This document shows, one piece after another, positions 35,255-46,279 of a stretch of 64,000 nucleotides of DNA. Positions within the stretch are counted from its first letter, which is position 1. Each line of letters begins with the position of its first letter. The notes beneath the pieces were generated by a model, which was not told the DNA's origin, ran no database searches, and worked only from the letters and a program-made list of their open reading frames with translations. The position numbers were made by a program, and so were the translations under genes. The stretch comes from Siphonodentalium dalli (taxonomy: Eukaryota; Mollusca; Scaphopoda; Gadilida; Siphonodentaliidae), in NCBI GenBank assembly GCA_032622095.1, contig CP136061.1:9565287-9629286 (forward strand), in the 5' to 3' direction.

Positions 35255-35890
35255 CAGCTAAGTGTACCGGTACAGACTTTCATTATTGAGGCGCGCGATC
35301 GCTCTTGCGCACCATCGCACGGCTAAAACTGAAAACCAGCGAGCGATTGCGCACCTAGGCCAAATACAGAGAGCGAACCTGATAACGCTATTATCAGTGT
35401 CTACCCAGACGAGGTCACACGGTGTGACGTGTCAAATGCAATATCTGTCTGAGACTGAATGATTCGAAGCTAAAAATACATTTCTATGTACCGGTATGGC
35501 TTATGACGTCACATAAATTCCTCGAAAATCAAATCGAGACCACGTGGCCGGGAGATGTTGATATTTATTCTGTCAGCTTGGAATCTGAGTATTAAATTGA
35601 TTCCTTATTAATAATTATGAATTACATTTAATATAGGAGCATGTAGAATATAAAACATAGTGTGTAACATTCACTTGTGCTTATGGATAGTGGATTAAGC
35701 AGTGTTAAACCATCAAAGAGATTCACTGGACATCGATCGTGAGTAAACAAATTCAATTTACGCGGCATTTATGAATATATTTCCGCTGTTTATTTTATCT
35801 TGATAGAAACCGCGCGCCTGGCCAAAACCCAGCGAGCGGGACTCTGCGCGCCTACATTTTCTAAAAATGAAAGTCTGCCGGTATATGTGT
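35255..35890. mobile_element. Foldback element with ~75-bp inverted ends
   Basis: The left end (TACCGGTACAGACTTTCATT, GAGGCGCGC) and the right end (GCGCGCCTA ... AAAATGAAAGTCTGCCGGTA) are inverted copies; AACCAGCGAGCG on the left and ACCCAGCGAGCG on the right occur in the same orientation. The interior of ~480 bp has no supported gene. Confidence 0.45.
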
Positions 35891-36576
35891 ACATGTACAT
35901 ATGTACATGTAATAAGTAATAATTTAGAAATAACAGTTACCAAATTATGAAAATTTCCTCAATAATATCCTAATAGTATACATGTAAAATAATGATCATA
36001 TTAAGAATGCGTTATTTTCCGCAAAACACTTTGTGTGAGCGTAACGTTTGTATATATACAGCATGTAAATAGTGAGCGATAAGCAAAACACTGTGGCGAT
36101 TGATTAGGTTGAGAGTGATTCATGGTGACCCATTCAACACCAAAATCGGAGATTTAGCTTATTAAATGGCTATACCGGTAATGCGGTATGTTGTAAATAA
36201 GTTCATGATTCCACTGAATTGTAGGGGCTATGAATCATTGCTGCCTTATCGTAGCGAAAATTTGATATAACCCTTTCTTTACTAAATGGATTCTCCCACC
36301 AAGTAAAAAAGAATTTATTTGAATGATCTATTATTCATTCAGAGGGGTGTTCAGGAAATGCAGATGACAACAGACTAACAGATAATACATACATGTACAT
36401 GTGTAGAAGGATATCTATTAATTGGTTGGAAATGTTCAGAAAAGTTCAACAAACGACTTTATCTGAACACTTCCCACAACATCTACTTGTCAATAAGCAT
36501 TTAGTAAAGAAAGGTTTAATATATGATTCTCAATAGAACTAGAGGTGGGCGGTCCCCAAGCCTGAATTTAGTGTGG

Positions 36577-36655
36577 CTGACATTTGCGGAATGAGGTCCC
36601 CAGAGGGCTAGCATCACCAAATTCACCCTCTGGGAACCTCATTCAGCTTAGGCCT
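36577..36655. mobile_element. Hairpin MITE, family m1, copy 3
   Basis: GCTGACATTTGCGGAATGAG, GTCCCCAGAGGG, then inverted AATTCACCCTCTGGGAACCT and CATTCAGCTTAGGCCT. Same family as 465-585 and 758-874, with a shorter loop. A phrase AACTAGAGGTGGG just before it (36538) looks like the start of a HINE-type 5' end. Confidence 0.55.
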
Positions 36656-36659
36656 CTCT

Positions 36660-37645
36660 GTATGGGAGGCATTGGGTCAGATTCCACAGTTGAAGTTGGT
36701 GATGTTCAGCCATTAATTACTTTGATTATGCGATTTAACTTGGATTAAATTAAATTTTAATTGGAAATACCCATGATCAGTGTGTTGGTGAACTGCTTGG
36801 TGAACTTTCAAGCACCATACATCTATAAAATGGCTTTGTTGATGTCAAATGATCCAATATTCCCAATATTCAATAAATTGTGACCTACAAAACTTGAAAA
36901 TATAAAGGTACATGTAACATAACTTGCTGAATGCTGATATAAGCCCAAGTTGCCAGGAAATGATATGGGGGCCATTGGTTCATTTCTTTCACCTTTCATA
37001 TGCTTCAGAACAACCAGACAGCCCCCATTTTAGGTTTACTTTAAAAAGTACCCCCAATAGTCACAAGGGGGTACCCCCCTCACTCAAACCTATCACCTCT
37101 GTCCCCCAAAATGCCCCAAATTAGCCTAATATAAAGGCGTGAAATAACCGTGGCATTTCTAACAAAATTTCATATACATGTATATGCAGTGGGGGTCTAC
37201 TCGGTGTTGAGTGTTTTGCTTATCGCATACTCTTTACATACATGTACATGTACTGTTTGTTTACATAAGATGACGTTTGCTTACATACAATGTAACACAA
37301 AGTACTAACATAACAACATGCTGAAATTAATGTGATACATGTATTTATGATTGGTATAAGAACAAGGTTTGTTTATAATTTTTAATCTGTTTATGGCGGT
37401 TTTAACGGATGTGACTGTTTTAACAGCTATACCCAGCGCCAACACTTACCCAATCTTTAAAAAGATCCTCATGGACATATATCATAATTTTCTTCAACGT
37501 CTGGTGTGACAACCCGCTAATACCTGTAGGGCTGTAGACCGTGTATCATAACCTAACGGCATGTATCGTAACTCCACCGCAGTGACCGCTTCCATACTGC
37601 TGTCATTGCCAATTCATTAAAAGCGACACATCACATATTCATTAT
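36660..37645. other. Intergenic, no gene seen
   Basis: No coding region supported. Short ACATGTACATGTA runs recur (37165-37180, 37238-37253), a motif scattered through 34.7-37.3 kb. Confidence 0.5.
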
Positions 37646-39216
37646 TAGCTCAATGACGTCCATGTGTGCGTGTGTGTGTCCGTCAACAATTTCCTTTGGC
37701 GCGGGCTACAGGTCGTGCCTTTGGTCTGATCTTTATAAAATTTGTCATGAATGTTGACATTGACATGTAGATGGGAACAAGTCATTTTGGATCATTGGCC
37801 AAAAAACATGGCGGCTGACAGCCATCTTGGATTTCAAAATTAAATCGATTGGCGCGGTCTACATGTCTTACTGTTTGTCTGATCATCATGAAATTTATCA
37901 TGGATATTAACGAGTCATTTTGTGGTTGTTCCACCAAAAAACATGGCCGCCAGCAGCCATCTTTGATTTTACTCTTTGCATGACTAAATCCTTTGGCGCG
38001 GGCTACAGGTCGTAGCTTTGGTAGGATCTTCATGAAATTTGTCATGAATGTTAACAATGACATGTAGATTGGAAAGAGTCCTTTTGGGTTCATTCAGCCA
38101 AAAATCATGGCCGCCAGCAGTCATCTTGGATTTCACTCTTTGCATGACTAAATCCTTTGGCACAGGCTACAGGTCGTACCTTTGGTCAGATCATTATGAA
38201 ATTTGTAATGAATGTTGACATTGACATGTAGATGGGAACGAGTCATTTTGGGGTCATTCGGCCAAAATACATCTTGGATTTTACTCTTTGCTTGACTAAA
38301 TCCTTCAGCACAGGCTCCAGGTTGTACATTTGGTCATATCATTATGATATTTGTCATGGCTATTGACATGTAGATGACATTGACATGTAGATGTGAACGA
38401 GTCATTTTGGGGTAGTTTGACCAAAAAACATGGCCACCAGCAGCCATCTTGGATTTTACTCTTTGCATGACTAAATCCTTCGGCACAGGCTCTAGGTCGT
38501 ACCTTTGGTCAGATCATTATGATATTTGTCATGGCTATTGACATGTACAATGTAGATGGGAACGAGTCATTTTGGGGTCGTTTGACCAAAAAACATGGCC
38601 GTCAGCGGTCATCTTGGATTTCAAAATTCAATCCATTAGCACGGGCCACAGGTCGTATCTTTTGTCGGATCATTATTAAATTTGTCATGGATGTTAAAAT
38701 TGACATGTAGATGGGAAATGAGTAATTTTGGGGTTGTTCAGCCAAAAACATGGCCGCCAACAGCCATCTTGGATTATACTCTTTGCATGACTAAATTCTT
38801 TGTCAAGGGCTACAAGTCGAATCTTTGGTCCAATCATCATGAGATTTGTCATGGATGTTAACAATTACATGTAGATGGGAAAAGATTCATTTTGAATTCA
38901 ACCAAGAAACCTGGCCGCCAGCAGCCATCTTGTATTTTACTCTTTACACGACTAAATCCTTTGACACAGGCTACAGGTCGTATCTTTTGTCGGATCATCA
39001 TGAAATTTGTGAAGGATGTTAACAATGACATGTAAATAGGAAGGAGTCTTTTTTGTGTCATTTGGCAAAAAAACAATGGCTGTCGCGGCCATCTTGGATT
39101 TTAATCTTTGCATAACTAGGCCTTTCAACTTTCCACATTCCTAATCGCTCCATTAACTGTAACGCATGAAATTATTCCGTTTCCTTGTTGAGCTACAGTG
39201 TCATTGACACTTTCAT
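37646..39216 (-). mobile_element. HINE-like element, family F2, copy c
   Basis: Reverse-oriented copy. Its 5' end (AGTGTCATTGACACTTTCAT on the plus strand) is at 39216. The ~155-bp units run to a tract with GTGTGTGTGTCCGTCAACAA near 37670. The 3' hairpin seen in other copies is lost: TTAGCTCA is followed directly by ATGACGTCCATG at about 37646-37662. About nine internal units with GGCCGCCAGCAGCCATCTTG phrases. Confidence 0.75.
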
Positions 39217-39800
39217 AATTACATTTCAGTCAATTCACATTTTCAGCTGCATATACATGTATACCGGTATGTGAACCAATTTCATCATTACAGAAATTGC
39301 AAATTCATCGTTGATTCCATCATCTCAACATTTCATTAAAGTGAGACTTTATGTTCACACATTGATTCATTCAGGCAACATTTTTTTTCCATTTCTACAC
39401 TGGTCATTGCATTGATCGTCTTCAATGGGGATAATCTATAATTATATATGTATATCATCGTTAACTATTAAAGTGACATTTCTCTTCCTCCCAATCGATA
39501 TTGCATTAAAATGACGCTTCATATTCATTACACTTCATTCAATAATTTCTGTTTCTACATCACTTATTGCATTGATTGCCTTCAGGTAAGCTATGTCCGA
39601 CTCAAATATTAAAGTGACGCATCATATTCACTACACTTTATTCAATAATTTCTTTTTCTACATAGTTTGCATGTATTGCATTGATTGCCTGCAGCTAAGG
39701 TAATCTATGTCCGACTCAAATAATACAAATATTAGAGGCATTCCATTTCCATCCATTAATTCTAAGGAAACTTCTGCTGTGATATATATATATGTTTATA

Positions 39801-40352
39801 TACATACAGGGTGCTACACCACTCGGAGAAATGTCTGTGTCATCACACTAAAATACCATGTTAGAACTTGAATTGATATATTCGTAATCGTATATAGTCA
39901 CCAATAGCCGGGTTACTACCGTAGTACCTGACATTGCCTATCTAGTGAACTATTCAAACCCAACAGGCCTGGTTGATTTCGCTGTGGGATGATGGTTCAC
40001 TTCCATCCTCAAGCTACTTATGCCATTTCATGGCATAATTCTTTTCTGACGTGCAGGGGTAGATATGCTTGAGGCCCCACCACAGTTCAATTCACACCAG
40101 GTTCTCAGCTATTATTATCTTATGTTCGAACTTTACTCATATGTTTGGACTGATCATAACCATGATTTTAATGCTGGGTTTGAATAGTTCACTAGATGGG
40201 CAATGTCCGTTACTACGGTAGTAACCCGGCTATTGGTGACTATATATGATTACGAATATATTAATCCAAGTTCTAGCATGGTATTTGTGTGACGACACAG
40301 ACATTTCTCCGAGTGGTGTAGCACATGCAGTACCCTGTATGGTACATCATAT
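39801..40352. mobile_element. Foldback element with ~165-bp terminal inverted repeats
   Basis: The left arm, from CATACAGGGTGCTACACCAC, runs through AATAGCCGGGTTACTAC to about 39965. It is repeated inverted from about 40170 (GTAGTAACCCGGCTATTGGT) to GTGGTGTAGCACATGCAGTA-CCCTGTATG at about 40352. The right arm has ~10 extra bases (ACATGCAGTA) near the tip. The interior of ~200 bp carries an inner hairpin (TGCCATTTCATGGCA). No coding sequence and no clear target duplication. Confidence 0.7.
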
Positions 40353-40645
40353 ACTTATTGTAACGTTGAACTTAATGATCAACTTGGTGGTTGCTCCATT
40401 ACGTGTCACGTACGATCATATTAGTCTGTTGAGTATAAAAGGAGATGGTCCAATAAATGGCCGGATTTAGTGTACAGTCCCCATTTAATCTATGGATCTG
40501 AAGTACATCATTGTACATCATTGTAGAATAGGAATGTACAATGTTAGGATTAAATATGCTTGTGGCAACTGAATTCATCATTAACTCAGTTTTGTAATAT
40601 GCAGGAAAGAGAAAATTGACCTGACCTTTTAAGCCAGTGCATTCT

Positions 40646-40703
40646 CTTATATATGCGAGGCTCCCTATGGGATACCCTCATATATAAGAGAATGCACTAG
40701 CAC
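40646..40703. repeat. Small perfect-armed hairpin
   Basis: AGTGCATTCTCTTATATATG and its inverted copy CATATATAAGAGAATGCACT flank a short loop with GAGGCTCCCTATGGG. Single arms recur near 8608 and 29733, so this is a dispersed family. Confidence 0.7.
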
Positions 40704-40980
40704 AGGATTTTTAATGCTGCTCCCGTCATGAAAGGGTTAAAGAATGATGACACTTTTTGCACATTGGACATTTACTGTGCCGTTTTGTTGACATACAGAA
40801 GGTATGAACTGACAGACTTAAACTGCAATGAGCCTGTTATATGGTGACAGGGCTGCAATAGCTGAGAACTGCTAAATTATTTCAAGGCTTGTCAACACCA
40901 AGCATTATTCTTATGTAACTTTATGTTAAAGGCATTTACGAAATCATAATATCATGAGAGCCTACACTTTGAGCCAATTA

Positions 40981-41197
40981 CAGTAATGCCCTAAATAATC
41001 GACTCCTTAACCACAGCCTAATTATGGGTAATTTTTCAGGATTTAGTGGGAAATATGGCTTGTTGCCATTCATCGGAAAGCTCTCTCTCACTGAGAGCTT
41101 TCCGATGAATGGCAACAAGCCGTATTTCCCACTAAATCCTGAAAAGTTACCCATAATTCTGCTGTGGTTAAGGAGTCGATTATTTAGGGCATTACTG
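40981..41197. mobile_element. TA-flanked palindromic MITE, family m2, copy 1
   Basis: Almost fully palindromic 217-bp element: CAGTAATGCCCTAAATAATC ... GATTATTTAGGGCATTACTG, flanked by TA on both sides (40979-40980 and 41198-41199). CAGT...ACTG ends with a TA target duplication fit the Tc1/mariner superfamily. The centre is AAAGCTCTCTCTCACTGAGAGCTTT. Non-coding. Confidence 0.85.
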
Positions 41198-41199
41198 TA

Positions 41200-42102
41200 T
41201 TAATTCACATCCCAAGTTTGGTGGTGATAAAGCACCATAACTGGAGTTATCATCTTCAAACCAAGATAATTCAATTTCCATAACCGGCAACAAATATCAT
41301 TACCAAACAACTATTCGAAATCAGGTCTGGTTATAAATACATATATTTTTCATTGAAACTAAAGGTGTCATCTTTGGAAACGAAAAATAATCCCAAATTT
41401 CAATAAAATGCCCTATTAACGGAGTAAAATGAGCAGCCAGAACCCAAAATAAAATTTTACTTGTATTTTGTAGGAGGAAATCTACCATAAGTTTCCTTGC
41501 AAAAAATATCCACACATGGCAGGATGAATAACAAGGTTTTTAATAATTAAATATCACTATAGATGTACTATACTATATCATGTATATTTGAGCACCGAGT
41601 CAAGTTGAATGGAAATGAAAGCCACACACTTACTAACACACTTACTAACTTCATGAATTCAGATACCAATTTGATACATGCCAGATCCAATGCACTACAT
41701 GCCAATTACTTCCTTTTTTCAAGTTGTATAGATCATAAAGTTAAGACTCAATTTCCTTCCGCAAAAGTCATTGGAGTAATTGCTCTCAATTAGTCACGGA
41801 TGAGGGTAAAGTGCCACAACATTGGTCTCTTTCTTTAATGAATTAGACTGTTCATTTATGAATGAGAATTGAAGCCATAAATAACAAGAGTTTAAACCTC
41901 AGGTGCTGGCATAACACAACAGTGCCAAATTGAAACATGGGCATGGACAGAACCCAAATTTAAAACAAAACAAAGGATAAATAACTCTGAAAATGCAAAT
42001 GTCACCAAAACTTCATTGAAAAGCCTTGTAATGGTAATATCTATATTAAATTTCATTGAGATCCGACAATCAATGGCTGCGAGAATCAGGTGGACAGACA
42101 TA
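41200..42102. other. Intergenic, no gene seen
   Basis: AT-rich, no coding region supported and no repeat noted. Confidence 0.5.
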
Positions 42103-42186
42103 GAGTAATGCCCTAAATAATTGACTCGGCACTCCTTAACTACAGCAGAATTGTGGTTAAGGAGTCGATTATTTAGGGCATTACTG
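42103..42186. mobile_element. MITE family m2, copy 2 (internally deleted)
   Basis: Only the outer ~40 bp of each arm remain (GAGTAATGCCCTAAATAATT ... GATTATTTAGGGCATTACTG), with TA on both sides (42101-42102, 42187-42188). It is followed at 42190 by a fragment like the F2 5' end (AAAATGTCAATGACACTGCA). Confidence 0.8.
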
Positions 42187-42618
42187 TATCAAAATGTCAA
42201 TGACACTGCATCATAACTTGGAGAGGCGTTAATTTTATGCTGAGCATCCTTGATAAAGATTAAGGAAAGTTGCTACCCCATGTCTACAGCTACATTGTCC
42301 TGCAAGTTGATCTCTATTTCTCCCACCACCTAACATTTTAACAGCCCGTGTGAGATAGCTGTGTGAGATTTCCCTGTCTCACACCACAAGTGACCAGCTG
42401 TCTCACCCTACCCACATGACTACTTTACATGTACCTATTTAATTAAGAGCCAGAACTATTTAACAAGCCATCACCATGTCTTGACAATGTGTCAACTAAA
42501 AAATGGTGACCAACAGTTATGCTCACATTTCAAATCAACAAATATGGACGAATTCGTGGACGCAAATGAAAATGGAGATGTGCCTCCAACTGGTTAAACA
42601 CAGAGAAGAAATCTGACC

Positions 42619-43343
42619 TTTGACACCACAGTTAGAATTGCTATATTTATGTTTATAGAAATATGAAGTGTTAAAACTTCGAACGCCCAAAACTTGGTGC
42701 CGGGTCAGATATTTTCCGATGCTCTAAAACAAAATGTTGTAGAAATTCTTTCCTCTGCATGGCGAAAATAGGCCGGGGCGTGCCCATGTTGCAGGATGTT
42801 AGATCCACCCTTACATGGCTATACATGGCATACCAATGTGTAAATAAGTATTCCTGCATGTCCATTTTCTTTTTATTTTGTGAAACACATGCAGCCTCTC
42901 GAAAAAACAACACCTTAGCCAGATAAGCCCTGAGGGTGAGATTTTTCCACACCCACCATCCCTGGTCATGATGGATAATATTAATCACACTTACCATTCC
43001 ATTTGACACCTCTGCTGGCTGACAAGGCTGCTCTCTGACACGCAAGGCCACATATCTGGCTAAAGTGTTGTTTTTTTCTAGAGGCTGCGGGTGTTTCACA
43101 AAATAAAAAGAAAATGGAATACTTATTTACACATTGGTATTCCGTGTATAGCCATGTAAGGGTGGATCCAACATCCTGCAACATGGGCCTGCCCCAGCCT
43201 ATTTTCGCCATGCAGAGGAAAGAATTTCTATGACATTTTGTTTTACAGCATCGGAAAATATCTTACCCGGCGCCAAGATTTGGGCACTGAACACTGAATA
43301 TTTCTATAAACATAAATATAGCAATTCTAACTGTGGTGTCAAA
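42619..43343. mobile_element. Foldback element with ~310-bp inverted arms
   Basis: The left arm (TTTGACACCACAGTTAGAAT through ATGTTGCAGGATGTTAGATC and TTTTATTTTGTGAAACAC to about 42925) is inverted at about 43035-43343, ending ATTCTAACTGTGGTGTCAAA. The arms differ by scattered substitutions, so the element is not recent. The spacer of ~110 bp has no motif. Open frames on the minus strand over the arms are by-products of the repeat. Confidence 0.75.
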
Positions 43344-43464
43344 TGTCTATTCCATCGAAATATAGCAAGGAAATTAGGCGACTACACTGTGGGTTATACA
43401 ATGTAGTCTGAGTATTTGATCAGATTACGCCATGCATGGCCTCAGCAGATTATTGATTCATCTA

Positions 43465-43637
43465 CAGTAATGCCCTAATTAATCGACTTCTTAACCACAG
43501 CAGAATTATGGGTAACTTTTCAGGATTTAGTCGAGAGCTTTCCGATGAATGGCAACAAGCCATATTTCCGACTAAATCCTGAAAAGTTACCCATAATTAT
43601 GCTGTGGTTAAGAAGTCGATTAATTAGGGCATTACTG
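43465..43637. mobile_element. MITE family m2, copy 3 (one arm shortened)
   Basis: CAGTAATGCCCTAATTAATC ... GATTAATTAGGGCATTACTG with TA flanks (43463-43464, 43638-43639). In the left arm ~45 bp between GGATTTAGTC and GAGAGCTTTC are missing relative to copies 1 and 4, so the hairpin is lopsided. Confidence 0.85.
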
Positions 43638-43676
43638 TATAATCCCCACTGATGTCAGATTTGTTCTAAGCCCAGT

Positions 43677-44426
43677 ATGCATGGACCCTGCCTGAAATGG
43701 TCTCTCCATCATTCAGGCAGCCACATAGCTGTTTCTGGAATTCTAGGTTACAGTTACACCAGCACAGTCCTTCTCATGGCCCTCTATATACCGGTTGTAT
43801 CCGATTGCTGGAACCCACCATCAAACCACCACCACCAACTCATTCAGCGGAGCAGCCTTGGGGAGGAAGAGAAGGACAGAGACCCCCTCTCAGCAACGTC
43901 GAGATCAGCATAGTGTGACAAGAGGCGGACAGCACCACCACCAGCCGAGGAGACTAATGTCACCAGGGCCGTCATCTCGACAGACACCACCAACATGGCT
44001 GTGATAAAGACTGGGAATCTGGCCATCAATGCATCTGGTGATGATGTGGAGACGATAACACCAACACCTACAGTAATTCCCTAATTAATCGACTCTTTAA
44101 CCCCAGCAGAATTATGGGTAACTTTTCAGGATTTAGTCAGAAATATGGCTTGTTGCCATTCATTGGAAAGCTCTCCCCTGAGAGCTTTCCGATGAATGGC
44201 AACAAGCCATATTTCCGACTAAATCCTGAAAAGTTACCCATAATTCTGCTGTGGTTAAAGAGTCAATTAATTATGGCATTACTATACCCAGACTCAATCA
44301 GAGACAGAAACTATCACCTCCGTCCATGCGACGCCTAAGTACGAGGAATGGCCAGCGTCTGCACCTCACAGAGAGAGCAGACGAAAAGATGAAAAGGTAC
44401 CGATCCAAAATGAAAACAAATCATAA
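43677..44426 (+). pseudogene. Coding-like terminal exon interrupted by a MITE
   Basis: A plus-strand frame from about 43677 (ATG after an acceptor-like TTCTAAGCCCAG at 43663-43674). It first gives a hydrophobic, membrane-like segment (SHIAVSGILGYSY, STVLLMALYIPVV). A polar cytoplasmic-looking tail (NHHHQLIQRSSLGEEEKD) follows, then a TAG at 43911-43913. The same frame goes on (KRRTAPPPAEETNVT ... NLAINASGDDVETITPTP) to 44070, where a TA-type MITE is inserted, giving a stop at 44082-44084. If the MITE plus one TA is ignored, the frame continues without a shift (TQTQSETETITSVHATPKY ... NENKS) to TAA 44424-44426. Likely the last exon of a membrane protein that I cannot name, probably no longer functional. 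Confidence 0.5.
44071..44284. mobile_element. MITE family m2, copy 4, inside a coding-like exon
   Basis: CAGTAATTCCCTAATTAATC ... AATTATGGCATTACTA, with TA at 44069-44070 and 44285-44286. Full-length arms; centre GAAAGCTCTCCCCTGAGAGC. The right terminal base is A instead of G. It interrupts the frame described at 43677-44426. Confidence 0.85.
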
Positions 44427-45067
44427 ACCAACACCATACAAAAGGCAAGGTGTATCATGCCAATAATAACTATACAAGTTCTTCCTGCTGAGAGATCGCA
44501 GTCGATATAGGGCCAGACAATTTGGAGCTAACAAAGGAAAATATCATGCTGGACAACTCAATTACTCACCACATGTATAAGAAAAACTGAGGAACAAATT
44601 ATGTAAAAACTTGTTTGATGCATAATTGAAGGCATACACAATTCCACATGAGGGAGGGCATCGACGGTAAGCCCTACTAGTATCAGTTTATTCGACCATC
44701 CCTTGGCTACCCCCCGATTGGGCTAAAATAGACCGATCGGTCTTTCACAGCCAGCATGCATGTGGGATTAGGGGAGTCACTCTAAATTGTTCTATAATTA
44801 ATGCTCAACCAATACATAATTTGAACAAATTAGTTCTGATTTCTTTTGAAACAAATGAAAGACACGGAATAATTATTTACTGAGAATATTCAATATAAAC
44901 ATATATACAAATCTTCAAATAAACAAAATTTCAATATTCAAGAAATTTAAAGTTCCCTCTCTTACAACAGTATTAAAGCACTGTGTCAGGAAGACCAATC
45001 AATCTATTTTAGCCTGATCTGGCTATAATATGTGGATCGGTGGCTCACTCTGACCTGTTCAGGTCGA
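44427..45067. other. Intergenic, no gene seen
   Basis: AT-rich without coding support. Phrases CGATTGGGCTAAAATAGACC and GATCTGGCTATAATATGTGG near 44718 and 45017 resemble GCCCGATTGAGCTACAT in the arm that starts at 45068. Confidence 0.4.
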
Positions 45068-46166
45068 GCACACATGCAAAATGATCTATTTAGCTCATTT
45101 CATCTAGCTATCATGTAGCCCGATTGAGCTACATTTTTAATGTGATTTACATGTGTCTTCCGTTTGCAGACAATAGCACGAAAAAACAAAACTAGAATCA
45201 ATGTTTATTCATTGGCTACCACTATGATGTCTACAAAGAAAAAAAAACTCCACAACTCACAACATATTATATATATTTTGAGCGATTCCAAATTAATCTG
45301 TTTTGGATAATTTACCATTAGAAAGGTTAAAAAAGAATCACGAAAATCTATTTATCCAAGATGAAAATCTTCACAGAATTGTCACATGATGCTGTTCGCA
45401 ATGTCTAGACAACGCCGTTTGTCAGCTAAAATCTGATTGGCTGCTTTTATGTCTGACTTAGTGGTGCATTTTTAATGAAATTTGAATGCAATATGCACAT
45501 GCTGAAATGTACGGAAACACATTGACAACCATGATATAAACCACACGTGTTTCAGTGAGGTGCCTCGACTACTAGTACCAGTGTTGAAATCTGAATTTAC
45601 TATTTATTATGACATTGCAGTCATCAACTAATCAGCAGCGCGAAAGTCGCGCATAGTTTGTATTAATCCCATCCATATCACATGCTTCCCTCGATTTCGA
45701 GATTGTGACCCCTCGTGCTTACGTACGTTGTCTTCTCTTGATGACGTTCGCTTGATAGTTCACAAACAGTCGTCTCTGAGTGAAGTTGTTCGCTTTATCC
45801 AATCAGGTAAGACATATCGTGTGAATGTTTTTGATCTTTAAAAATATATTACATGCGAATAACAATGGAGAACTTGGGACATATTCTGACGAAATCTGAT
45901 ATATTCACAAAAAATGCTACCAGACGTCAGTAAGCCTCAATTAAAACCTCGTTGATTGTGCTTAATCCGTGGTGAGTCGTGGAGCTTTTTGTTTCTTTGT
46001 AGACATCATGCATAGTGGTAGCCAACTAATGAACATCGATTCTTGTGTCGTTTTTTTGTGCCATTGTCCCCAATCGGTAGCGACATGTAAATCACATTAA
46101 AAACGTAGCTCAAATTCAATCGGGCTATGAGTATGATAGACAAAATGAGCTAAATAAATAATTTTG
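45068..46166. mobile_element. Large inverted-repeat element, ~200-bp arms
   Basis: The left arm (about 45068-45264: ATGCAAAATGATCTATTTAG, CATTTTTAATGTGATTTACA, CATTGGCTACCACTATGATG, CTACAAAGAAA) is inverted at about 45966-46166. The arms differ at many sites (roughly four-fifths matching by eye). The 700-bp interior is unusual: near 45715-45815 it is richer in CpG and ends AATCCAATCAGGTAAGACAT, which looks like the end of a first exon with a splice donor. Either the element carries captured sequence, or inverted copies flank a small promoter. Confidence 0.55.
45700..45812 (+). promoter_or_regulatory. Possible promoter and first-exon end
   Basis: A CpG-containing segment with TGATGACGTTCGC (a cAMP-response-element-like TGACGT core) and a strong donor context (CAG|GTAAGA at about 45808-45814). 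No ATG-led frame of note precedes the donor. Weak evidence. Confidence 0.2.
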
Positions 46167-46279
46167 CATGTTAGGTCAACATGACCGCTTTCGCACATTG
46201 TTGGAATGCTGCTTCCAGTAGCCTAGGATACACACTATGTAACTTGTAAGGTATGTTCATGACTGAACTATTTGCATGT

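Noticed and set aside
35255-35400. GCGCGC-rich segment as a CpG island promoter
   Set aside because: The CpG-rich part is the arm of an inverted-repeat element and appears again at 35800-35890, so it is better explained as a repeat end.
42671-43211. Minus-strand frames of 142 and 76 codons
   Set aside because: They lie on the two inverted arms of the foldback element and are inverted copies of each other, not genes.
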